Of a stretch of 56,905 nucleotides of DNA, positions 8,504 to 14,513 are shown in pieces. The position numbers and the translations under genes are program-made. The notes below the pieces were generated by a model. That model saw only the letters and a list, made by a program, of their open reading frames with translations. It made no database searches and was not told the DNA's origin. The stretch is from Nitrospirota bacterium (GTDB lineage: Bacteria > Nitrospirota > JACRHL01). The number at the start of each line of letters is the position of its first letter. Position 1 is the first letter of the stretch. The stretch is taken from NCBI GenBank assembly GCA_029858285.1, contig JAOUFN010000016.1, positions 1 to 56,905 on the forward strand, in the 5' to 3' direction.

Positions 8504-8912
8504 AGGTGTGGGACAGGACTGCCAGAAAGCGATTTTTGCTGGGCGGGGCAATTTTGAGGGTGTCGAGGGCATCAACAATCAGAGCGGGGGTTACCTTCGC
8601 CAGGGCATAGTCGCCGAGCCGGTCCTTCCACCACCGGAGCTGGCGGGCCTGCCCCTTCTGGGTGCTGGCTGTCTTGTGGGGCAGCACATCAACCTCGTAG
8701 CGGTCGATCAGCTCGACCAGGGTACGGCGCCGTGTCTCGGCGCGGTTGAAGTGGCGGTTCTCCCGGATCGCTGCCTCGGTGGACTGGACCCACTTCTGGG
8801 CGTCGCCCTTGCGCTGGAAGGTAGCGATCTCCGGCGGGTGGCCCTTGATGCGGATCCGCGCCCGGTAGGTGACGTTGCCGTGGGTGCCGACGCGCTTCTC
8901 GATCAGTGCCAT
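8475..8912 (-). pseudogene. Tyrosine-type phage integrase, C-terminally truncated
   Basis: The 145-residue frame encodes only the N-terminal part of a tyrosine recombinase: an arm-type DNA-binding segment (MALIEKRVGTHGNVTYRARIRIKGHPPEIATFQRKGDAQKW) and the start of the core-binding SAM-like domain. It ends at YAVKVRG. The catalytic Arg-His-Arg-Tyr domain, normally about 170 further residues, is absent, so it cannot be an active integrase. Its start lies about 130 bases from the 3' end of tRNA-Leu, where phage integrases usually sit. The spacer contains two copies of TGTCCCAAA (near 8965 and 8975), which look like arm-type binding repeats. The truncation point coincides with the truncation of the tail gene on the other strand. 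Confidence 0.8.
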
Positions 8913-9039
8913 GGGTCCTCCTCCTGGGGGTCGGGACCCATCCTACCAGCCTTCTCCGGCACTGTCCCAAAAATGTCCCAAATGGCCGGGTCGGCCGAGG
9001 TGTGGCGGTGGCAGAATCGTCGTAACTACTTGAAATATT

Positions 9040-9127
9040 TGGTGCCGGAGCCGGGAGTCGAACCCGGATGGAAGTAACTTCCGAGGGATTTTAAGTCCCT
9101 TGCGTCTACCCGTTTCGCCACTCCGGC
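9040..9127 (-). tRNA. tRNA-Leu (anticodon UAA)
   Basis: On the minus strand the gene begins GCCGGAGTGG and ends with the pairing CTCCGGC, discriminator A and an encoded CCA (tgg at 9040-9042 on the plus strand). The anticodon loop is CTTAAAA, giving UAA. A long variable arm (TCGGAAGTTACTTCC) marks a class II tRNA. The T-loop GGTTCGACTCC is normal. The neighbouring truncated integrase suggests that the 3' half of this gene served as a phage attachment site. Confidence 0.97.
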
Positions 9128-9257
9128 GCACCTGGCTGGTATGGTACGGCATTTGGCCCCATACCGGCACAGTGCCCGGTGTCCGTGAAAATGGCTGAAG
9201 GGGGCAGGAGGAGGCTGGCCGGGGTGGCCCTGCGTCCGCAAATATGGCGGGGGGGGA

Positions 9258-9332
<75 letters not shown>

Positions 9333-9524
9333 GTAACCAGATTCTGTCGATCCCGCTTTACCCACCGGTTCGTCCGCGCCCGGTCACATGAAGCCCCCCG
9401 GTCCGCATTTCTGGCCACAGGGCCGGGGAAGGAGGGCGCATGCGCCGCGAGTGCGGGGAGGCGCAATTGTAGTGTCCGGGGTGGGGGCGGCGCAAGCCGG
9501 ATCGCCCCGAAGCGGGCCCGATAC
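9333..9524. other. Spacer between tRNA-Cys and purH promoter
   Basis: I see no gene here. The interval is GC-rich and separates two divergent transcription units. Long open frames across it on the minus strand are antisense shadows of purH. Confidence 0.5.
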
Positions 9525-9553
9525 AAGACATTTTCCGCCCCGATCCTTATAAT
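9525..9553 (+). promoter_or_regulatory. Sigma70-type promoter for purH
   Basis: AAGACA at 9525-9530 and a consensus TATAAT at 9548-9553 are separated by exactly 17 bases. The start of purH is 136 bases downstream. This leaves a leader of about 130 bases that contains a terminator-like hairpin. Confidence 0.65.
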
Positions 9554-9611
9554 CACGGGCCAACTGGTGACTTTCGTCGTGAGGCTCGCAGCGACGTGCG
9601 AGGCGGCTTGT

Positions 9612-9642
9612 GCAGCGGCCCCCGCCGCTGCCGGTTTTTTTT
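9612..9642 (+). terminator. Terminator-like hairpin inside the purH leader
   Basis: A perfect eight-base-pair stem (GCAGCGGC at 9612-9619, GCCGCTGC at 9624-9631, loop CCCC) is followed by CGG and eight T residues. It lies between the TATAAT box and the purH ribosome binding site, so it could terminate transcription before the gene. An upstream segment (CGTCG..CGACG near 9576-9597) could compete or form an earlier hairpin. I could not match it to a known purine or ZTP riboswitch. Confidence 0.7.
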
Positions 9643-9688
9643 GCAAACCCCCGGCGCCCCCGGCGGCCGGAACAGGGAGGTGTGGCAA

Positions 9689-11242
9689 ATGGGTGCGATC
9701 CGGCGCGCATTGGTGAGTGTGTCCGACAAAACCGGAGTGGTGGAGTTCTGCAAGGCCCTGGCCGCCATGCAGGTGCAGGTGCTGTCCACCGGCGGCACCG
9801 CCAAGGCCCTCCGCGACGCCAGCGTGGCGGTGACCGACGTGTCGGAATACACCGGCTTTCCGGAAATCATGGAAGGGCGGGTAAAAACCCTGCATCCCAA
9901 GGTGCATGGCGCCCTGCTGGCCCGGCGCAGTTCCAAAGAACACATGGAACAAGCCAGGGAACACGGCATCGAGCCCATCGACCTGGTGGTGGTCAACCTG
10001 TATCCCTTCGAGGCCGCCATCGCCAGGCCGAAGTGCAGCTACGAGGACGCCATCGAGAACATCGACATCGGCGGCCCCACCATGCTGCGCTCCGCCGCCA
10101 AGAACCACGAGGACGTGACCGTGGTGGTGGACCCGGAGGACTATGCGGTGGTACTGGAGGAAATGCGCCAGAAAAAGGCCGCCACCACGCTGGAAACCCG
10201 CAAGCGCCTGGCGCGCAAGGTGTATGAACACACCGCCCATTACGACGCGGTGATCTCGGCGTGGATGGCGGCGCAGGAGCCGGAGCAGGAGCGCTTCCCC
10301 AAGGTGCTGTCCCTCACCTATGACCGGGTGCAGACCCTGCGCTATGGCGAAAACCCGCACCAGAAGGGGGCGTTTTACCGCGACCCGATCCAGAACGAGG
10401 CCTCGGTGGGCACCGCCCGCCAGTTGCAGGGCAAGGAGATGTCGTTTAATAACTTTCTCGACGCCAACTCGGCGCTGGAGCTGGTCAAGGAGTTCAGCAA
10501 CACCACGGCGGTGATCGTCAAGCACAACAACCCGTGCGGGGTGGCCTCCGCCGACGCCCTGCTGGACGCCTACCGGCTGGCGCGGGACACCGACCCGATC
10601 TCCGCCTTCGGTGGCGTGCTCGCCTTCAACCGCGAGGTGGACGCCGCCACCGCCCGGGAGATTGCCTCCACCTTTGTCGAGGTGGTGATCGCCCCCGGCT
10701 ACAGCAAGGAGGCCCTGGGGGAACTGGCCACCAAGAAGAACGTGCGCCTGCTCAGCGTGGGCGACCTGACGCGCACCGTGGGCGGCATGGACCTCAAGCG
10801 CGTGGTGGGCGGACTGATCTATCAGGACCGGGATCTGGGCATGGTGCCGGACGTGCGGGCGCTGGAGGTGGTGTCGAACCGTGCCCCCACGGACGAGGAA
10901 TACCGGTCCATGGCTTTTGCCTGGAAGGTCTGCAAGCACGTCAAATCCAACGCCATCGTGTACGTCCGGGGCGAGCACGCGGTGGGCATCGGCGCCGGGC
11001 AGATGAGCCGGGTGGATTCGGCCAAGCTCGCGGTGCTCAAGGCCAATTTTCCGTTGCAGGGCACGGCCATGGCCTCGGACGCCTTTTTTCCGTTCCGCGA
11101 CGGCATCGACGCCGCCGCCGACGTGGGGGTGTCGGCGGTGATCCAGCCGGGGGGCAGCGTGCGCGACGAGGAGGTGATCCAGGCCGCCAACGACCACGGC
11201 ATGGCCATGGTGTTCACCGCCATGCGCCACTTCCGGCACTAG
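9689..11242 (+). CDS. purH: Bifunctional IMP biosynthesis protein PurH
   Basis: The 517-residue protein catalyses the last two steps of de novo IMP synthesis: formylation of AICAR using 10-formyltetrahydrofolate, then cyclisation by IMP cyclohydrolase. The N-terminal methylglyoxal-synthase-like IMPCH domain starts [14 protein letters not shown] and contains [10 protein letters not shown] and [16 protein letters not shown]. The C-terminal AICAR transformylase domain has [13 protein letters not shown], the catalytic KHNNPCG segment and the terminal [20 protein letters not shown] motif. Length is normal. The ATG at 9689 is chosen because AGGGAGGTG lies 7 bases upstream; the open frame extends further upstream without family similarity. 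No other pur genes adjoin it. A leader terminator suggests regulated read-through. Confidence 0.97.
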   Translation: MGAIRRALVSVSDKTGVVEFCKALAAMQVQVLSTGGTAKALRDASVAVTDVSEYTGFPEIMEGRVKTLHPKVHGALLARRSSKEHMEQAREHGIEPIDLVVVNLYPFEAAIARPKCSYEDAIENIDIGGPTMLRSAAKNHEDVTVVVDPEDYAVVLEEMRQKKAATTLETRKRLARKVYEHTAHYDAVISAWMAAQEPEQERFPKVLSLTYDRVQTLRYGENPHQKGAFYRDPIQNEASVGTARQLQGKEMSFNNFLDANSALELVKEFSNTTAVIVKHNNPCGVASADALLDAYRLARDTDPISAFGGVLAFNREVDAATAREIASTFVEVVIAPGYSKEALGELATKKNVRLLSVGDLTRTVGGMDLKRVVGGLIYQDRDLGMVPDVRALEVVSNRAPTDEEYRSMAFAWKVCKHVKSNAIVYVRGEHAVGIGAGQMSRVDSAKLAVLKANFPLQGTAMASDAFFPFRDGIDAAADVGVSAVIQPGGSVRDEEVIQAANDHGMAMVFTAMRHFRH

Positions 11243-11258
11243 CGGAAGGAGCAAAGGC

Positions 11259-11765
11259 ATGGCCCTGCGCCGTTACAAGGACATTTTTCCCAAGGTGGAC
11301 GCCTCTGCCTATGTGGACGAGAGCGCCCAGGTGATCGGCGATGTAGTGATTGGCGCCGAGTCGGGCATCTGGCCGGGGGTGGTGGTGCGCGGCGATGTGA
11401 ATTACATCCGCATCGGCGCCCGCACCAACATTCAGGACAACAGCACACTGCACGTGACGCGCCGCACCCACCCGCTGGTGGTGGGGGACGACTGCACCGT
11501 GGGTCATGCGGTGATCCTGCACGGCTGCACACTGCGCGACCACGCCTTCATCGGCATGGGGGCGGTGGTGATGGACGGCGCCGAGGTGGGCGAGTTCGCC
11601 ATGGTGGGGGCCGGGGCGCTGGTGACCCAGGGCAAGCAGATTCCGCCCCGCTCGCTGGCGGTGGGCTCCCCGGCCAAGGTGGTGCGAGAGCTTACCGACG
11701 ACGAGGTGGAGCGCATCCGCCGTTCGGCGAAAAATTATGTGGAAGACCGCCTGAACTTCATGTGA
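11259..11765 (+). CDS. Gamma-class carbonic anhydrase-like protein
   Basis: The 168-residue protein is a left-handed beta-helix (hexapeptide repeat) protein of the gamma-carbonic anhydrase/PaaY/YrdA group. Repeating turns such as VIGDVVIGAESGIWPGVVVRGD and IRIGARTNIQDNSTLHV are visible. Candidate zinc-binding histidines occur in STLHV and in TVGHAVILHGC. A short C-terminal helix follows RSLAVGSPAKVVREL. Many members lack proven carbonic anhydrase activity, so the enzyme name is cautious. It starts 17 bases after purH with a GGAGCAAAGG site, so cotranscription with purH is likely. The functional link to purines is not obvious, although bicarbonate is a purine-pathway substrate at another step. 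Confidence 0.9.
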   Translation: MALRRYKDIFPKVDASAYVDESAQVIGDVVIGAESGIWPGVVVRGDVNYIRIGARTNIQDNSTLHVTRRTHPLVVGDDCTVGHAVILHGCTLRDHAFIGMGAVVMDGAEVGEFAMVGAGALVTQGKQIPPRSLAVGSPAKVVRELTDDEVERIRRSAKNYVEDRLNFM

Positions 11766-11786
11766 CGGGGGGCCTGGCAGGGCGCT

Positions 11787-11966
11787 TCAGCGCGCCGGTG
11801 GTGCGGGGGGGCGGTTCTGGTGGTCGGAGTCGTCCGGGTCGCCGGGGGTGTAGGGGATCACCCGTTCCCGCCAGCAATACACGCACAACTTGCGGTGCGG
11901 GTCACCAATGTAGCGGTGGCCGAGCAGAAAACACAGGCGCGCGCGGATGCCGTGCCACAGCTTCAC
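11787..11966 (-). CDS. Possible small basic Cys-containing protein
   Basis: This frame gives a 59-residue product reading VKLWHGIRARLCFLL, then GHRYIGDPHRKLCVYCWRERV, then an acidic and Pro-rich tail. The paired cysteines in CVYC together with nearby histidines could bind a metal, or the region could be a short zinc ribbon. It begins with GTG and lies downstream of the 94-residue gene on the same strand, between that gene and the convergent carbonic anhydrase gene. The codon content looks coding rather than random (few low-complexity residues until the tail). The ribosome binding site is weak (GGAACCACAG) and I recognise no family, so this is tentative. Confidence 0.4.
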   Translation of the reverse strand: MKLWHGIRARLCFLLGHRYIGDPHRKLCVYCWRERVIPYTPGDPDDSDHQNRPPAPPAR

Positions 11967-12047
11967 GCCTGTGGTTCCGGAGTTCGCATCGGCAGCGCCT
12001 GGTGCATCCGTCCGGCCCGTCCCCCGCGCGGGCGCGGGGTGGCGGCG

Positions 12048-12332
12048 CTAGAGCTCACGCTCCACGTAAGAGGAACCCTTTTTGCACCGGATGACGGCGC
12101 GGATCCCCTGGATGCGGTCGGGGTGGTTGTGGGCGGTGCTGGTGACGGGAACGTGACGATAGGTGGGGGGCACCTGCACCGGGGCGCTTTCGGCGCCGAG
12201 CTGGCCGTTGTTCCACAGCACCCGCAGGTACACGTCGCCGCCGTGGCCGCACTGACCGCTGACGGTCACGGTCAAACGGGTGGCCTGTTGCAGGGTGTCC
12301 GCGTCAACCCGGTCAATGGCGATCTGACACAT
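12048..12332 (-). CDS. Hypothetical protein, 94 residues
   Basis: The frame beginning at the ATG at 12332 encodes MCQIAIDRVDADTLQQA and then a beta-rich body: LTVTVSGQCGHGGDVYLRVLW and VQVPPTYRHVPVTSTAHNHP. A basic end with one Cys (VIRCKKGSSYVEREL) follows. AGGACC sits upstream of the ATG; the open frame continues further upstream but there it is low-complexity. The alternating polar/hydrophobic pattern suggests a small beta-sandwich. No signal peptide or membrane segment is seen. A weak promoter (TATATT at 12395-12400) is possible about 60 bases upstream. I recognise no family. A second small frame follows on the same strand. Confidence 0.55.
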   Translation of the reverse strand: MCQIAIDRVDADTLQQATRLTVTVSGQCGHGGDVYLRVLWNNGQLGAESAPVQVPPTYRHVPVTSTAHNHPDRIQGIRAVIRCKKGSSYVEREL

Positions 12333-12588
12333 GCTTCGGTCCTGTCTTCCTCGAGTAGTGGCGCGGTATCCGCCGATGTTTTTCCGAAGCCGGTAATATA
12401 CCAGCCCCTCGCGGCTTATTCCATTCCTGCGCTGGCGGCGATTTGCCAGTCCGGGTATCTGCCGGCACTGCCCGGTCGGCCCCGCCCCGCCGATTGCAGG
12501 TGGCCCCCCCCTTTTTTTGTCCACCCTCCAGCCCCGGTCTGGACCGCCGGACGATTTCGAACAGATTGGACAAAAATGTTATATCCAC
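12333..12588. other. Non-coding spacer before the flagellar regulator genes
   Basis: No gene is supported. The segment holds the upstream region of the minus-strand small gene and grades into an AT-rich tract near 12555-12615, unusual for this genome, which probably contains the promoter of the plus-strand flgM-like gene. Confidence 0.5.
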
Positions 12589-12616
12589 TTGAAAAATAAA
12601 GTTTTTTTTGGATAAA
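12589..12616 (+). promoter_or_regulatory. Candidate promoter for flgM-like gene
   Basis: TTGAAA at 12589-12594 and GATAAA at 12611-12616 are 16 bases apart within an AT-rich tract. A flagellar sigma28 signature (TAAA, 15 bases, GCCGATAA) is not satisfied, although TAAAGTTT does occur here. The leader would be about 130 bases long. Confidence 0.35.
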
Positions 12617-12752
12617 CCCCTCATGAGTCGAAAGCCGTTTCCCGAAACGTAGCATGGAGAGCAGAACTCGGATCCGGGCTGGCGTCGTGGGGGCCACCCG
12701 GGCGTCGTCCGGCGGGAACGATTCCCGCGCGGCGGCGGCAGACAGGAGTGTG

Positions 12753-13001
12753 ATGATGGATTCCAATGGCCGCAGACAGAGACCGACAGGGCATCGGGAG
12801 GATGACCGGCAACTGCCGCTTCGGGTAGCGGTGACGCACGCGGCACGGCGTGCCGTGATGGGGGCGCATCCGGAACGGCTGGAACTGGTGCAGGCGTTGT
12901 CCCAAAGGGTGCTGGAAGGCTCCTACGACGTGGACGCCGCCCGCGTGGCGCGCGCCATCGCCCGCAACCTTCCGGGAGGCGCGCACCACCCCGGTGGTTG
13001 A
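12753..13001 (+). CDS. flgM: FlgM-like anti-sigma28 factor
   Basis: The 82-residue product is basic and disordered-looking at the N-terminus. It ends with [29 protein letters not shown], which fits the C-terminal FlgM pattern (a helix with R-x-x-I/V, then G-x-Y-x-V-D, then a second helix ending in hydrophobics). In that family this part binds sigma28 (FliA). Neighbourhood supports the call, since csrA and fliW follow on the same strand, as in some other bacteria where flgM, fliW and csrA cluster. An AGGAG site precedes two in-frame ATGs (12753 and 12756). The longer frame from 12654 lacks a ribosome binding site. A strong terminator follows. Sequence divergence keeps the call below certainty. 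Confidence 0.7.
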   Translation: MMDSNGRRQRPTGHREDDRQLPLRVAVTHAARRAVMGAHPERLELVQALSQRVLEGSYDVDAARVARAIARNLPGGAHHPGG

Positions 13002-13050
13002 GGGTCCGCAGTAAAGGTCCTGGGCGCGGGTGTGTGGTGATCGCCCACGG

Positions 13051-13087
13051 GCGCCGGAATCTTTCGGGATTCCGGCGCTTTTTTTTT
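13051..13087 (+). terminator. Rho-independent terminator after flgM-like gene
   Basis: The perfect 11-base-pair stem GCGCCGGAATC (13051-13061) with GATTCCGGCGC (13068-13078), a six-base loop and nine T residues is a textbook intrinsic terminator. It separates the flgM-like gene from csrA, which must then have its own promoter in 13088-13205. Confidence 0.93.
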
Positions 13088-13219
13088 CAGAAAAGTGGCC
13101 CAAGGCATCCAGATTTCCCTACCCACTTGCCGACAAGAGGGGGATGGGTGTGGGTCGGGCGCGGAATTGCCGCGTTACCGACCGGTAACGGCGCCAGGGC
13201 CGAGTGGAGTTTTTTTCAA

Positions 13220-13549
13220 ATGCTCATTCTGACACGGAAGTTGGGTGAGGGAATCGTCATCGGGCCCGACATCGTGGTCCGCGTGGTGGAGGTCAAGGGG
13301 GGGCAGGTGAAGCTGGGCATCGAGGCCCCGCGCAACACCTCGGTCCACCGCGAAGAGATTTTTCGCCGCATTCACGAGGAAAACGTGCGCGCCGCAGCGG
13401 GTACCCCCGACCAACTGGACCAGGTGGTACGCACCTTGCGTCCCGGTACTGGCGGCGGCAACAGTGGCGGCAGCAACAGTGGTGGTTCAGGGGGCGAGAC
13501 CCGGGGCGGTCCGCTGCGCGGTCGCAAGCCCCGCGGGGGAACGCCATGA
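13220..13549 (+). CDS. csrA: CsrA translational regulator with Gly-rich tail
   Basis: The 109-residue protein starts with the complete CsrA fold: [33 protein letters not shown] and [11 protein letters not shown], spanning about residues 1-55. Homologues are usually 60-75 residues. Here a further tail of about 45 residues is added, rich in Gly, Ser and Asn ([12 protein letters not shown]) and ending with basic [10 protein letters not shown]. CsrA dimers bind GGA-containing hairpins in mRNA leaders, and in flagellated bacteria FliW sequesters CsrA. The stop overlaps an ATG of the fliW frame (ATGA), so coupling is likely. GGAG lies 10 bases before the start. The tail is probably disordered; its effect on RNA or FliW binding is unknown. 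Confidence 0.96.
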   Translation: MLILTRKLGEGIVIGPDIVVRVVEVKGGQVKLGIEAPRNTSVHREEIFRRIHEENVRAAAGTPDQLDQVVRTLRPGTGGGNSGGSNSGGSGGETRGGPLRGRKPRGGTP

Positions 13550-13635
13550 AACACACCCCGCAGCAGGGCGCAAACCGGCCCCGGCGGAATACGCCGGGCG
13601 GTGCGACGGAAACCACGCCGCAAAAGAGAGGGAAC

Positions 13636-14100
13636 ATGAGCCAGAAGGCACAGATGCGGATCGCCACCAGCCGGTTTGGCCAGGTCCAGTGCGACGCGGA
13701 CGCGGTACTGAAATTTCCCCGCGGGCTGGTGGGTATTCCCGAACTTACCCATTTTGTACTGCTGGATGGCTCCGGCCCCCTGCGCTGGCTGCAGTCCGTG
13801 GATGAACCCGAGGCGGCCTTTGTGGTGGCGGATGCCGACCTGTTCGTGGACGCCGCGATCACCGCCGCCCACGACGACCTGCTGCTGATCGGCGCCGAGG
13901 CCTCGGTGGCCGCGGTGCAGGTGCTGGTGCTGCTGACCATCCCGGCGGACGATCCGAGCGCCGCCACCGCCAACCTGATGGCCCCGTTGCTGATCAACCA
14001 GGACAACCGGCGCGGCGTGCAGACGGTGTTGCCGGATCACTTTCCGGTACAGCATCCGGTGGCCAGCCGCTTCTGCCATCCGCTGCCGGCGATGGTGTAG
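13636..14100 (+). CDS. fliW: Flagellar assembly factor FliW
   Basis: The 154-residue protein (from the internal ATG at 13636, preceded by AGAGAGGG) matches FliW: TSRFGQVQCDADAVLKFPRGLVGIPELTHFVLLD, then LRWLQSVDEPEAAFVVADADLF, and a late NLMAPLLINQDNRRGVQ segment. FliW binds flagellin and CsrA antagonistically, so that flagellin secretion relieves CsrA repression. An alternative start at 13546 overlaps the csrA stop (ATGA) and would add 30 Pro/Arg-rich residues. The coupled start and the internal start could both be used; length favours the internal one. No flagellin gene is in the window. The protein ends with HPLPAMV. Confidence 0.95.
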   Translation: MSQKAQMRIATSRFGQVQCDADAVLKFPRGLVGIPELTHFVLLDGSGPLRWLQSVDEPEAAFVVADADLFVDAAITAAHDDLLLIGAEASVAAVQVLVLLTIPADDPSAATANLMAPLLINQDNRRGVQTVLPDHFPVQHPVASRFCHPLPAMV

Positions 14101-14430
14101 CCGGGCTTCTTCCGCGCCGCCAGCCGACCGCCGTAAAATCGCCAAATGATTGACGCATAGCGTCCGGGCGCGGTCATTCCGACTCCCGCCCGTGGACATG
14201 TGGTGCCGCTCCCAACGGGTGGCAGCCACCTCTCCTGCCGATCCGGGTGGCCGCTCACGGCCTTGGGTGCTGTGGCCCGCCTTGTCCCGGCGGTCCCCGC
14301 CGCGCCGGGCTGTCCCAAGGCCTGTGCCGGGGGGTGTTCTTCCAGGGGTTGGAGCGGAATCCGGGCCGGAAACCCCCGATGGTTCCGCCCGCCGGAATCC
14401 ACCAGAATGGCCGGGCCACTCCAGCCGGGG
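14101..14430. other. Non-coding interval between fliW and the hybrid kinase
   Basis: I see no gene. The interval is GC-rich, with short frames that are low-complexity on both strands. It ends at a candidate promoter for the downstream kinase. Confidence 0.5.
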
Positions 14431-14460
14431 TTGACGGATACGGCAACATTCCTGCATAAC
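14431..14460 (+). promoter_or_regulatory. Candidate promoter for hybrid histidine kinase
   Basis: TTGACG at 14431-14436 and CATAAC at 14455-14460 are 18 bases apart. The transcript would start about 45 bases before the GTG at 14514. Confidence 0.45.
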
Positions 14461-14513
14461 CCCCATTCGGGCTCCCCCCCATGCCGGGCAGCGGAGCGAC
14501 AGGATGGTGGATC

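Noticed and set aside
9554-9650. A ZTP or purine riboswitch in the purH leader
   Set aside because: The conserved core sequences I know for those riboswitches are not visible; only the terminator hairpin is supported.
12597-12616. A sigma28 promoter before the flgM-like gene
   Set aside because: TAAAGTTT is present, but GCCGATAA at the required spacing is absent.
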